Assembly (NCBI GenBank): GCA_035471925.1
Contig: DATIPO010000199.1
Coordinates: 1-38,098 of the forward strand
DNA from: JANQFM01 sp035471925
GTDB lineage: Bacteria; Acidobacteriota; UBA6911; RPQK01; DATIPO01
DNA length: 38,098 nt
Reading direction: 5' to 3'
The notes below the pieces were generated by a model that ran no database searches, had not been told where the DNA came from, and saw only the letters and a list, made by a program, of their open reading frames with translations. This document shows, one piece after another, positions 17,055 to 25,715 of this stretch. Numbering within the stretch: the first letter of the stretch is position 1; the number at the start of each line of letters is the position of its first letter. Made by a program: the position numbers and the translations under genes.

Positions 17055-17441
17055 AACCTAGCCTCCTTGCTTCCCGTCTTTAAGAAATTGGAACGCATTG
17101 CTTTGGCTCCGAGGCAAATCCGACGATACGCTTCTTCATTTTTATGGTTGCGCAAGGTACACCATGCAGTCGCAGGTAGATCTCTTCATTGATGAGGTGC
17201 CTGCACTCTAAGCATCGAAGATTCGCTGGTTATTCGCGATTGAATTGCTCTGTCAGGCTATCAGATAGGTGTCCTCGGGACGGCTGAGCAAATTCTGAAA
17301 ATTTCTGAAAGGCGTTCTTTTATAAACAGTAATATTGGACCTGAATAGGCTCGAGGGATGCCCTGAAAGCACTTTTCTCCCTCAAATAAGTGCATTAGTA
17401 GTTTCGCCTTGCTAAGCGGGCTGGAGCCAGGCGTCCGAAAA
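17055..17441 (-). promoter_or_regulatory. AT-rich upstream region of the peptide operon
   Basis: These 387 bases lack a supportable gene and are much more AT-rich than their surroundings, most strongly at 17230-17340. The operon's promoter should lie here. On the minus strand, TATAAA occurs near 17319-17324 and other AT-rich hexamers are present, but none has a convincing -35 partner. The drop in GC sets this stretch apart from the flanking genes. Confidence 0.45.
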
Positions 17442-17833
17442 GAGAGATTCGACGTGAACGTCCGCGGCGCTGGAGGGCCTTCCGTTCCAGGGAGTTTTTC
17501 TGCCCCGGCTCGACCCTCAGAGTTCGCTTCGACAACACCAGCCCTCTAGCCTACGGCATGCCGTCTCAAGGGCTGGTGCTGTTCTGGCAGGGTCCCGCTT
17601 TCGAGATCATCCCCTCGCGACACAATGATCGCTACAGTCCGGTAGCCACTTATGCCAAGAAGGACATCCTGCAGAGCGGATGGCTGATCGGCGAGGAGCA
17701 CATCGCGGAAAAAGCCGGGATGGTGGCGGCCCGGCACGGTCAAGGCGAGGTCGTCCTGATCGGCTTCCGCACCCAGCACCGGGCCCAAACCCACGGCACC
17801 TTCAAGCTCCTCTTCAACACCATGCTCCCCTGA
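17442..17833 (+). pseudogene. partial duplicate of the M14 peptidase gene 3' end (direct repeat, copy 2)
   Basis: This segment matches 11198-11587 at about 97% by hand count and ends at the same place with a TGA. It covers only the last 126 or so codons. A two-base loss near 17473 and a one-base gain near 17484 shift the frame in the 5' part. No signal peptide, start or catalytic residue is present. It is a gene fragment with no expected function. Together with the intact copy it brackets the peptide operon. Confidence 0.9.
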
Positions 17834-18195
17834 CGACCCGGCCTCTGGAGAGAGCCCGGGGTCGGCATCGTCCAAGGGGATCCTCGGCAGTGCCGAGCCC
17901 ACTTTGGTTGCCCCTTTGCAGTGCATCGCGATCAGCGCTTACAGGGGAGAGTATGTCAGGCGTGCTGACCATGTCCGCGACACTGGTTCACTCGTAAACT
18001 ATTTGGTCACCCAGCCCGCATTTCTCACGGGTTGTCCGTCGCGAGGGGCCGCAGGCGTGGTGATGACAAGGCGTCGCGACCAAGGCCCGCGCAAAACGCA
18101 CTGTAAGGTACTTTGAGCAGGCCGACCGAGCGCAACGCAGTCAGCGCGGATGGATGCGGCACCGCAGCAGACCACGCACCTGATAGATCTGCAGG
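17834..18195 (+). other. intergenic region between gene fragment and MBL gene
   Basis: No gene is supported in these 362 bases. A small palindrome CTCGGCA-g-TGCCGAG lies at 17883-17897. Otherwise I see no structured signal. Confidence 0.45.
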
Positions 18196-18933
18196 CTAGC
18201 CGTGGTCGCCGCCAGCGCCGAAGACGTTCTTAAACTCGACAGCCAGGTCGAGCAGAGCTTGGCGGCCGTCGCCTCTGAAGCTGGAGCCGTGCATGATGGC
18301 CAGGGTGGTGGGATTGAGGTCGGCCAGTTTCTTGAAGCTGGCCTGGGTATGGTGGGTGTAGGGCGAGTAGTCGGCCAGGACGCCGGCCTGGTATTCGCGC
18401 ATGGCTTGTCCGGACCGGCCTACGACGTCGGATTCGGTGATCGGTTCCACCTCGCCGGTCTGATGGAAGAGGTCGGAGCAAAGCAGCGTTTTGCTCGACT
18501 CTTCGTACATGACGGCGGCGTCCCACCCGTGGGGCAGGTGAGGCGTCCGGCAGAGCCGATAGCGGCGTCCTCCAGTTTCCAGGACATCGCCGTCGGCCAT
18601 CCCCCGGGGCGCGCGGATGGCATAATCATTGACGCTGACCAGCGCGCCCACCTCGCTGCACACGGGTTGGGCGTGAGGAGCGATCTCCAGCCACCGGTTG
18701 AGGGCGCCGCACTCGTCCGATTCAAAGTGGCTGAATCCGATCCAGCGCAGCTTGGCCGGGTCCATCACCGAGGCCACTCCCTCGCGAAGGCCTCCGAACA
18801 TGCCCCGGAGACCGGCGTGAAACAGCATGGGTTCGTCGTCAGTGAGCAGAAAGTGGTTGAACTGAAGGTCGAACTCGGGAACGTAGGCGCTAATGCGATA
18901 GATACCAGCCGCGATTTCGTCGACTTGGGTCAT
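18196..18933 (-). CDS. flavodiiron-type (ODP) metallo-beta-lactamase-fold protein
   Basis: This gene encodes 245 residues. The ATG at 18933 follows CGGAGGC, and the product MTQVDEIAAGIYRI starts as the family does. An upstream extension in frame has no homology. The fold is metallo-beta-lactamase with the ligand motif HFESDE (His69, Glu71, Asp73), which matches the H-x-E-x-D motif of the di-iron site in flavodiiron proteins rather than the HxHxDH of hydrolases. Further ligand candidates are His132/His135 (RTPHLPHGWD), Asp154 (CSDLFHQTG) and the late His of IMHGSSF. The flavodoxin domain is absent, so this is the stand-alone oxygen-binding di-iron type. It may reduce or sense O2 or NO in the cytoplasm with an external electron donor. 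Neighbours give no clear partner. Confidence 0.85.
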   Translation of the reverse strand: MTQVDEIAAGIYRISAYVPEFDLQFNHFLLTDDEPMLFHAGLRGMFGGLREGVASVMDPAKLRWIGFSHFESDECGALNRWLEIAPHAQPVCSEVGALVSVNDYAIRAPRGMADGDVLETGGRRYRLCRTPHLPHGWDAAVMYEESSKTLLCSDLFHQTGEVEPITESDVVGRSGQAMREYQAGVLADYSPYTHHTQASFKKLADLNPTTLAIMHGSSFRGDGRQALLDLAVEFKNVFGAGGDHG

Positions 18934-19191
18934 GGGTGCCTCCGATTGAAAATGGTGCAGCCAGGATCCGCAACACTTTCGGATCCGAGGTGGATACAGG
19001 CTACTCCCATTGCCTTCTCCCCACAAGCCTGACCTGAGGTCAGCCATGATGAGATCAAAACAAAGGCCGCCTCATGGAACCTGGTCTTTAGAAGTCAGCC
19101 CCAGGACTTTGGGTTAAAGAACCCCTCCTTTGCGAAGGCAGGCGGGCACGTGTCGTGATCGGCCAGGCTTGGCCCCGAGAGACTCGGAACT

Positions 19192-20001
19192 TCACCGCCC
19201 TCTTTGCGCACAGAAAGCGAACCTTGACAGTCGGCGCTCATCGGCAAGGCGGGCGGTCACTTCCAGAAAGCGCTGCTGGCCCTCGAAGGTCTCATCGCCT
19301 TCAATCCGGCGCAAATCATCTTCGCGCTCTTGGCGCGCAGCTCTCCAGGACCCCGCCATTCGCCCCATGTTGTCGGTGTGATCTTCCTTTTCGAGGAGTT
19401 CGAACCCGGCCTCCCCGAGCAGTAGCTCGTCAAGCCCTGGAGGCACAAACAGAAAAAAGCCTATCGAACTTCGTATCCTCATCTCTTCATTGGTAAGCGG
19501 TCCCGTGACGACGATGGGATCGGTGAATACGATCCGGCCGCCTGGTTTAAGCACCCGGGCCCAATCCTCTAAGGTTCGGGCTCGATCTCTGAGGTGGTTG
19601 ATTGCATCGACGCAAATGACGGCGTCAAAGCTGGCGTCGGACAGGGCCAAAGACTCGTTGGCATCAGCCGTCTCAAAGGTTGCCTTGTCGCTGAGTCCCG
19701 CCTCTTCGGATTGGACGCGAGCCGTCTTGACCGCATCCTTGTTGGCATCAAGGCCATGGACGCTGCAATGTCTGAGCCTTGCGGCTCTCAGAGTCGGTCC
19801 TCCCGAGCCGCACGCCACGTCCAGAAGTCGACTCTTCCGGTCGAGTTGCAGCCACGACAAGAAGAGGTCGTGTTCGGCGGCAGTCAGCCATCCGTTCTGC
19901 CCGATGTCCTCACCGAAGGCCTTCGAGCGTACGTCGGCGTAAAGGTTATCAGCAAACTGTCCATAGGTGGCATCGTAGAGATCCACGTCTTGGTGGCCCA
20001 T
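19192..20001 (-). CDS. class I SAM-dependent methyltransferase
   Basis: This gene encodes 269 residues from the ATG at 20001. The Rossmann SAM site is complete: motif I LLDVACGSGGPT at about 60-71, the acidic end of strand 2 in VHGLDAN, ETADANE, post-I CVDAINHLRDR and the post-motif VLKPGGRIVFTDP. The N-terminal part (YDATYGQFADNLYADVR) and the HLRDR segment are like glycine/sarcosine or sterol-type small-molecule N-methyltransferases. No substrate can be assigned from sequence alone. It is read in the same direction as the flavodiiron-like gene, about 260 bases from it, so co-transcription is uncertain. Confidence 0.85.
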   Translation of the reverse strand: MGHQDVDLYDATYGQFADNLYADVRSKAFGEDIGQNGWLTAAEHDLFLSWLQLDRKSRLLDVACGSGGPTLRAARLRHCSVHGLDANKDAVKTARVQSEEAGLSDKATFETADANESLALSDASFDAVICVDAINHLRDRARTLEDWARVLKPGGRIVFTDPIVVTGPLTNEEMRIRSSIGFFLFVPPGLDELLLGEAGFELLEKEDHTDNMGRMAGSWRAARQEREDDLRRIEGDETFEGQQRFLEVTARLADERRLSRFAFCAQRGR

Positions 20002-20309
20002 GGCTTGCCCTTTCGCTCCGATCTTTCTCTAGACGGGAATCGCCCACACTATACCGCAGTCAAGCCCCACTGGCCTCCGGGCTGCCTAACCAACGATCGG
20101 TCAGAATCACTACAAGGCTTTTTCTGTGATCCGACTCAACCCTTGCATTCTGACTTCCGCCGATGCAAACCCCCTAGCAACTGGCCTACGCCGCCCTACT
20201 GTGCTCCAATAGACTGGATCTGACAACATAATCCAGAGTGCCGTCGGAGGTTGAGCGCCGGCCATTGCGGAGATCTCCGGTCCGGCTTATCGGAAGGGAG
20301 GGGAGAGCC
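20002..20309. other. divergent intergenic region
   Basis: These 308 bases separate the minus-strand methyltransferase from the plus-strand DUF2541-like gene and should hold a promoter for each. The region is less GC-rich near 20040-20220. I see short inverted repeats (CTGGAT/ATCCAG, 20214-20236) but no hexamer pair good enough to call. Confidence 0.4.
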
Positions 20310-20696
20310 ATGGTGATGAGAACTGGTTGGACGGCTTTGGTCCTTGTTGCTTTGCTGGGAGGACTGGCGACCGCCGCCGAATGGGACATTCTGGGGTCAA
20401 GGGTGGTGAACTTCCGTGCCGAACGGGACACCATCAACGTCTCCAAGAACGAGACGTACCGGAAGATCAAGCTTCAGGTCAAGGGCAACGGAATCCGCTT
20501 CTACGACCTCAAGATCCATTTTGAGAACGGCGGCGTCCAGGATGTTCCCCTGCGGGCCCATATCAACAAGGGTGGCGAGACCCGCGCGATCGACCTCGAG
20601 GGAGGAAAGCGCCGTCTGGAGAAGATTGTCTTCCGCTACGAGACCCGTGGCCGCGCCAACCGCCGGGCCACGGTCATCCTCAAGGCTAGAAACTGA
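20310..20696 (+). CDS. small secreted DUF2541-like protein
   Basis: This gene encodes 128 residues. The ATG at 20310 follows a GGAAGGGAGGGGAG stretch and begins a signal peptide (MVMRTGWTALVLVALLGG, cleavage after TAA near 23). An ATG two codons later is also possible. The mature part of about 100 residues reads EWDILGSRVVNFRAERDTIN, then KIKLQVKGNGIRFYDLKIHF, QDVPLRAHINKGGETRAIDL and a basic end. This order of strands matches DUF2541 and related small beta-sandwich proteins of Planctomycetota and Acidobacteriota. The function is unknown. It probably works in the periplasm. The next gene on this strand starts 232 bases on. Confidence 0.8.
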   Translation: MVMRTGWTALVLVALLGGLATAAEWDILGSRVVNFRAERDTINVSKNETYRKIKLQVKGNGIRFYDLKIHFENGGVQDVPLRAHINKGGETRAIDLEGGKRRLEKIVFRYETRGRANRRATVILKARN

Positions 20697-20928
20697 GGAC
20701 CGCCAACAACGCTGACACGGTGTGCTCCTCATTCCCTGGGCGAACGGCCGCTAGATTAACCCATAGAGTTATGCACTGGCTAAGTTCCGCGCTCAAGGCT
20801 GGGGCTGCACTGGCCTCGTCGGACGAGAAGGCGAAGCCTGGCAGGCAAGGGGGGGAAGCACCTAGGCGAGGAGGTCAGCATGGCAAGCCTCAACATACGA
20901 TAATCGTCCGCGGAAAGGACGTCGTCTG

Positions 20929-22413
20929 ATGAGAACAGCTTTTTGCATTTTCTTTCTCACGCTCGCGAGCCTCTGTCTGACCGCCTGCAACGGGGAAGGC
21001 GAAGTACCGGCCGACCAGGAGTTCGACTTGGTCTTGGAAGGGGGCCGGGTGATGGACCCCGAAACCGGGTTGGATGCCGTACGCAACGTGGGCATCTCGG
21101 ACGGCCGAATCGCCGCCATCAGCGAGGAGGCGCTGCAAGGGGACGAACGCATCGACGCCTCGGGGCTGGTGGTGGCGCCGGGCTTCATCGATCTGCACGC
21201 CCACGGGCAGGACGCGGTGAGCAACCGGCTTCAGGCTATGGACGGGGTGACCACCGCCCTGGAGATGGAGGCCGGAGTCTATCCAGTCGGCAAGTGGCTC
21301 GCCTCTCGCGAAGGCAAGGCCGCCATCCACTATGGGGCGACTGCCGGGCATTGGCCGGCCCGCGTCAAGCTCGTGGACGGACTGGAAGTCGGCCATTTCC
21401 CCACCCTGCCTGAAGCAGAAACGACACGCATGGACGAAGGCAACTACGCCTACGAGGAACTGTCCCCCGATCAAATCGAGGAATTGACGAGCCTGCTTGA
21501 GCAAGGCCTCAACGAAGGAGGACTGGGACTCGGCTTCGGCATCACTTACACCCCGGGTGCCTCGCGCCTGGAGATCTACCGGCTCTTCCAAATGGCCGCC
21601 CGGCGGGGAGTCGCCACTTACGTGCATCTGCGGGGCGAGAACTCGGGAGGCACATTGGGCGCCTTCCAGGAAGCGATTGCCCTGGCCGCCAGCACCGGCG
21701 CATCGACGCACATCGTCCACATGAACAGCAGCGCCGGCGAATGGGCCGAGGTGACCCTCGGAATGATCCGGGGCGCTCAGGAGCGCGGATTGGACGTGAC
21801 CACCGAGTCCTATCCCTATACCGCCGGCTCCACCCGCATCGAGTCGGCTCTTTTCGATCCCTGGGAAGGGCGCTGCGACGAGGAGTATCAGAGGCTGCAA
21901 TGGCCCGCCACCGGCGAGCGGCTCACCCGTGAGACGTTCGAAAAGTACCGCAAGCAAGGCGGCTGGGTGATTATTCACGGCAGATCGGAAGAAACCAACG
22001 AGTGGATCGTGGCACAGCCCGACGTGATGGCGGCCAGCGACGGCATCCCCTATCTCAACGGACCGGCCCACCCCCGCGGCGCCGGCACCTTTGCCCGCAT
22101 ACTCGGCCACTATGTGCGGGAACAAGGCGCACTGACCCTGATGGACGCGCTGGGCAAGATGACCCTTTTGCCCGCCCGCCGGGTGGAGGGCGCCGCCCCC
22201 GTCATGAAACGGAAAGGCCGGGTGCAGGAGGGAGCCGATGCCGACCTGACTCTGTTCGATCCTGAGACCGTCATCGACCGATCGACCTACGAAGACGGTG
22301 ACCTGCCCTCAGGCGGCATCGTCCATGTGCTGGTCGGTGGAACCTTCGTGGTACGGGATTCCGAATTCATCGAAGGCGTCTTCCCCGGTCAGGCCATCCG
22401 CGGCGGAGAGTAG
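20929..22413 (+). CDS. D-aminoacylase-type N-acyl amidohydrolase lipoprotein
   Basis: This gene encodes 494 residues from the ATG at 20929 with GGAAAGGAC upstream. The signal is that of a lipoprotein (FFLTLASLCLTAC, lipid-carrying Cys20). The rest follows the amidohydrolase superfamily and within it the N-acyl-D-amino-acid deacylase group: FDLVLEGGRVMDPETGLD, the metal motif PGFIDLHAHG at about 85-94, VTTALEME, a glycine-rich GGLGLGFGITYTPG segment, YVHLRG, HIVHMNSS and VMAASDGIPY with the late catalytic Asp, then ADADLTLFDPETV. The probable reaction is hydrolysis of N-acylated D-amino acids or similar amides outside the cytoplasm. Its stop is only 11 bases from the stop of the converging flavoprotein-FHA gene. 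Confidence 0.9.
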   Translation: MRTAFCIFFLTLASLCLTACNGEGEVPADQEFDLVLEGGRVMDPETGLDAVRNVGISDGRIAAISEEALQGDERIDASGLVVAPGFIDLHAHGQDAVSNRLQAMDGVTTALEMEAGVYPVGKWLASREGKAAIHYGATAGHWPARVKLVDGLEVGHFPTLPEAETTRMDEGNYAYEELSPDQIEELTSLLEQGLNEGGLGLGFGITYTPGASRLEIYRLFQMAARRGVATYVHLRGENSGGTLGAFQEAIALAASTGASTHIVHMNSSAGEWAEVTLGMIRGAQERGLDVTTESYPYTAGSTRIESALFDPWEGRCDEEYQRLQWPATGERLTRETFEKYRKQGGWVIIHGRSEETNEWIVAQPDVMAASDGIPYLNGPAHPRGAGTFARILGHYVREQGALTLMDALGKMTLLPARRVEGAAPVMKRKGRVQEGADADLTLFDPETVIDRSTYEDGDLPSGGIVHVLVGGTFVVRDSEFIEGVFPGQAIRGGE

Positions 22414-22424
22414 CCGTCCCGAAC

Positions 22425-24737
22425 TCATTCCAGGATTTCCACCACAACGGGGCCAGTGGGACGGGCCATACAGGCCAGCCGATGACGTCCGTCGTCAATC
22501 GAGCATAAGTCGTCGAGGGTCTCCTCTTCGCCTTCTCCCATGGCATTGAGGTTCTCCTGGCCAGATATGACCTTGACCGGATCGCTGCCGCAGATTCCCC
22601 GGTGGCACTGGGCTTTCAGTTCCAAGCCGTGTTCCTCGGCCAGTTCGCAGATGGTCTGCCCCTTGCGCAGCGTAAAGGTCTTTCCCAGATTCTGGAAACA
22701 GACGGTGAGGCCGTTGCGGGCGTCCCCGGCCCCCGTTTGCAGCGCCGGTGCAGCCTTGACCAGGTCTTTCAAAGCCGTGCCCGGAGAAGTCTGGACGTGA
22801 ACTTCAGCGGAAGGCACCGAGGTCTCCTCTCCCGGGGAGAACTCCAACACTTCACGGCCCAGCCAGATGCGGTCCCCGGGCTCCAGCCGGACGGGAGAAT
22901 CCACCTTGAGCAGAGTGCCGTTGACGCTCTCCAGGTCGCGGATCAGGCGGCGGCCGTCGTGCATCGCGATGGAAAGGTGGCGGCGCGAGAGCGTGCCGTC
23001 GGAGGAATCGAGGACGACGTCGGCTGAACTCCGTCCCAGCACCAGAGGCTTGTCCTTGAGGTGGATGCGCTGCACTTCGCGTCCTTTGGCGTCGTAATGA
23101 GCCACGGTGCGCAGATTGTCTTGGCCTCCCAGGACCAGCCACTGGTTGCCGGCCCTCACAATGGAACGCCTGGGCGCTTCCAGCGGGCGGCCGGCGGCAG
23201 GTTGCAGAAAGACAGCGTTCTCACCCTCGGCCTCCAGATAGAACGCCCCTCCTTGAGGTGACACCCGGGCGTGACGGTCGGCCAGCAGAACGTCCTGCTC
23301 GAAGCTGATGTCGCAGCCCCGGTTGCCGATGGAAGTGGGGCCATCGCCGCGCAGCGAAAACTCGTCGCTCTCCACCTTGCTGTCCAGAATGCGGACGAGA
23401 CGGGCTCCCGAAGCGGACTCTTGGGACTCCTCGGTGGCACTCGTGGTTGTTGCGGCCTCAGCCGGCTTGCGGACGGGCTTGGCGGAAGGAGGACCATCCC
23501 CGAACTGCAGCTTGACGTGAATGTCGGTCTTGCCGTCCAGCTTCTGGGCGATCACTTCGGTCACAAGCACGCCGTCGCGAAGGGCCGACTTGATATTCCC
23601 ACGCCGCTTGACTTCGCGAAAGGTGGACGGATCTCCGCTGAGATCGTCGGACTCGAGATAAGCCGGACTGAGCGTGTCACCCGCCAGATAGAGATTGGGC
23701 CGGATCGTCTCCAGCAGCGGGGTTACCGCCAGCCGCTGCCGATTCTTGGGTCCGCCGCTGACCCGGTGGATCCCCAGCGAGGCCAGCAGGTCGACGGGCA
23801 AGTCCTCTCCGATGCAAGCCACGCAGTACTGCTTGACGAATTCCATGTGGATGGTCTCGACGGGACGGTTGGAGCGCTCCTTGCGGGCAACGCGAAAGCA
23901 CAGAAACTCCTCCCCGTCCGGATCCCTGAAAACCGACACCGCCTCGCTCTTGGGCAGGTAGCGGATGTTGCCGTTGCCGGCGAAGGCATCCAGGAAAACC
24001 TCGGCCAGAGAGCGGGACACCTTGGGCATCTTCTGCCCCCGGTACGACCAGAAGACGGGCGACTCATCTCCCGCTTGGGCCTTGGCGTTGGAGATGGCGA
24101 TAACCGCTTCGGCGGCCGAGGTGCCTCCCCCCACCACACAAGCCGGACGGCCCACCTGCTGGCGGGGATCGGAGAGGCGAAAGGCCACACCATCGAGGTC
24201 GCCGCTGATGTCGAAGCGGCGGGGCACGCCGCGCCCCACGCCGATTACCACGTGCTTGGCCAGGAAGAACTGTTCGGCCTTGGTGTAGTGATTCCAGCAC
24301 TGCACCTGCCAGCAACCATCGTCCTGCTCTTCCAGTCCTGTGAGTTCCACCCCCAGTTGGGCGGGAATGTTGCAGGTGCGGTAATAGCCCTTCCAGCGCC
24401 GGCACATGTCGTCCTTGTCGATGTCCTCGAAGGCCAGCCGGGAAACCAGTTCGCCTCCCTTGGGAAACTGCATCTGGTCGCCGCCTCCGAAACTGGGCAG
24501 GATCAGTTTGTCTTTGGAATAGTCGCGGATGCGCTTCATCAGGTCGTCGTAGTCGATGACCAAGGCGCTCAATCCCATTTCCTTGGCTCGAAAGGCAGCC
24601 GCCGTGCCGGTGGGCCCTCCGCCCACGATCAAAAGATCGAGCACCTGCGGCAACGTCACCGGCTCATCGAGTTTGAAGGTTCCGTCGGGCAGCAACTCGT
24701 TCTTGCCCTCATTCCTGTGAGTTTTTTCTTGGTTCAT
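22425..24737 (-). CDS. fusion: FAD/NAD(P) oxidoreductase - FHA - FHA - 2Fe-2S ferredoxin
   Basis: This gene encodes 770 residues. Residues about 33-430 form a two-dinucleotide-fold flavoprotein of the YpdA/thioredoxin-reductase-like type (LLIVGGGPTGTAAA at 35-48, second GxGxxS-type site PACVVGGGTSAAEA near 200, LYLAGDTLSPAY near 355). A Ser/Thr-rich linker leads to FHA domain 1 (about 455-530, SIGNRGCDIS, ADRHARV), which looks weaker, and FHA domain 2 (about 545-640) with the full signature LGRSSAD, LSRRH and NGT. A C-terminal ferredoxin has Cys711, 716, 745 and 756. The spacing CHRGICGSD lacks the third cysteine of the plant-type CxxxxCxxC motif. The fusion should link a phosphothreonine-binding switch to NAD(P)H-driven electron flow. 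It is the last gene of the electron-transfer operon, four bases after the double-FHA gene. Confidence 0.88.
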   Translation of the reverse strand: MNQEKTHRNEGKNELLPDGTFKLDEPVTLPQVLDLLIVGGGPTGTAAAFRAKEMGLSALVIDYDDLMKRIRDYSKDKLILPSFGGGDQMQFPKGGELVSRLAFEDIDKDDMCRRWKGYYRTCNIPAQLGVELTGLEEQDDGCWQVQCWNHYTKAEQFFLAKHVVIGVGRGVPRRFDISGDLDGVAFRLSDPRQQVGRPACVVGGGTSAAEAVIAISNAKAQAGDESPVFWSYRGQKMPKVSRSLAEVFLDAFAGNGNIRYLPKSEAVSVFRDPDGEEFLCFRVARKERSNRPVETIHMEFVKQYCVACIGEDLPVDLLASLGIHRVSGGPKNRQRLAVTPLLETIRPNLYLAGDTLSPAYLESDDLSGDPSTFREVKRRGNIKSALRDGVLVTEVIAQKLDGKTDIHVKLQFGDGPPSAKPVRKPAEAATTTSATEESQESASGARLVRILDSKVESDEFSLRGDGPTSIGNRGCDISFEQDVLLADRHARVSPQGGAFYLEAEGENAVFLQPAAGRPLEAPRRSIVRAGNQWLVLGGQDNLRTVAHYDAKGREVQRIHLKDKPLVLGRSSADVVLDSSDGTLSRRHLSIAMHDGRRLIRDLESVNGTLLKVDSPVRLEPGDRIWLGREVLEFSPGEETSVPSAEVHVQTSPGTALKDLVKAAPALQTGAGDARNGLTVCFQNLGKTFTLRKGQTICELAEEHGLELKAQCHRGICGSDPVKVISGQENLNAMGEGEEETLDDLCSIDDGRHRLACMARPTGPVVVEILE

Positions 24738-24741
24738 CTGT

Positions 24742-25704
24742 TTAGGTCTTCTTCAATCGGACGCGTCCCTTCAGTCTGCCGAAGCGCAGGGGGACGTCCG
24801 GCGCCACCTCGGTTTCTTCCTCGATGACGCGCTCGTCGACATAGCTCTTGTTCATGCTCCCCAGGTCCGACACCTTGACCCGGCCCGACTCGACCTTGAG
24901 AACGGCGTGGCGGCGCGAAATGGTGCCGTCGCGGACGCTGACCCGGCACTTCTTGGATCGCCCCAGGTCGTTCTCGCCCTCGCGCAGCGGGAACACCTGG
25001 AGTCCCTGCAGCGTGTCCAGCTCCAGGAAAAGCTCACCCGGCGAGCCACCCGCAGGCTCCTCCTGCTGGGACTCGTCCGCAGGCTCGGGGGCGGGAGGGG
25101 ACGGCTCGTCCCGATCGCCCTCTTGCTTCTCAGCCGCTTCAAAGACAGGCGGCGTGCCCGGCCCCCTGGAGAGTCCGGCGCTGGTCTTTTCGCCGGGCCT
25201 CTCGGCTTCCATGGGTTGGGTTGTCAGGACCTCCTCGTCGGTCGAAGACGGCGGGGACGAGCTGGAAGAGGACTCCGCCGATTCGAAGGAAGGCGGCGAG
25301 AGCACATCCCTGATCTTCCTCAGGAGGGTCTTCTCGCCCGGGCGTTCCCGCGAGTCGGGTGCCACAGCCGGCTGCTGGGAAGGAGCCGCTTGAGCTTCCG
25401 CCGGGGCTGGACCACTCGACTGGAAGAAAAAATCGTGTTCGCCCAAGGTGATGACGTGCAACCGCTGTAAGGGCTCCCGCTCGAGCACGGCTTCGCCGTC
25501 CAGCGCCAGTCCCTCCTGGCAAAGCCGTTCCAACACGTAGCAGCCCAGATCTCCGTCGTAGCGGATGCGGGCGTGGCGCTCGGCGATGGAAGATTCCTCC
25601 AGCACCAGGCCGCTGTCAGGATGGCTGCCGATAGTGGTCTCCTTCTCGATCTGGCATTCCCGTCCGGCCAACGGACCTGCCTTGCAGAAAAGTCTGGCGC
25701 TCAT
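24742..25704 (-). CDS. double FHA-domain protein
   Basis: This gene encodes 320 residues. The ATG at 25704, with GAGAGGA upstream, is chosen because the FHA fold begins right after it (MSARLFCKAGPLAGRECQI). FHA domain 1 covers about 1-95 (TTIGSHPDSG, IAERHARI) and lacks the usual GRS arginine. A long acidic Ser/Pro/Glu-rich linker of about 120 residues follows and has low complexity. FHA domain 2, about 225-318, has LGRSKKCRVS, ISRRHAVL and DLGSMNKS in place of NGT. FHA domains bind phosphothreonine peptides. No kinase gene is visible in the window. Its place between the decaheme cytochrome (11 bases) and the flavoprotein-FHA fusion (4 bases) suggests it assembles or gates that redox chain on the cytoplasmic side. 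Confidence 0.88.
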   Translation of the reverse strand: MSARLFCKAGPLAGRECQIEKETTIGSHPDSGLVLEESSIAERHARIRYDGDLGCYVLERLCQEGLALDGEAVLEREPLQRLHVITLGEHDFFFQSSGPAPAEAQAAPSQQPAVAPDSRERPGEKTLLRKIRDVLSPPSFESAESSSSSSPPSSTDEEVLTTQPMEAERPGEKTSAGLSRGPGTPPVFEAAEKQEGDRDEPSPPAPEPADESQQEEPAGGSPGELFLELDTLQGLQVFPLREGENDLGRSKKCRVSVRDGTISRRHAVLKVESGRVKVSDLGSMNKSYVDERVIEEETEVAPDVPLRFGRLKGRVRLKKT

Positions 25705-25715
25705 CGAATCCTCTC

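Noticed and set aside
11198..17833. Composite transposon or integrative element
   Set aside because: The direct repeats flank the operon, but there is no transposase, integrase, tRNA target or terminal inverted repeat, so only a recombination-related duplication is claimed.
23271..24827. Plus-strand open frame of about 500 codons inside the flavoprotein-FHA gene
   Set aside because: It is a shadow of the real gene on the other strand, whose domains are unmistakable.
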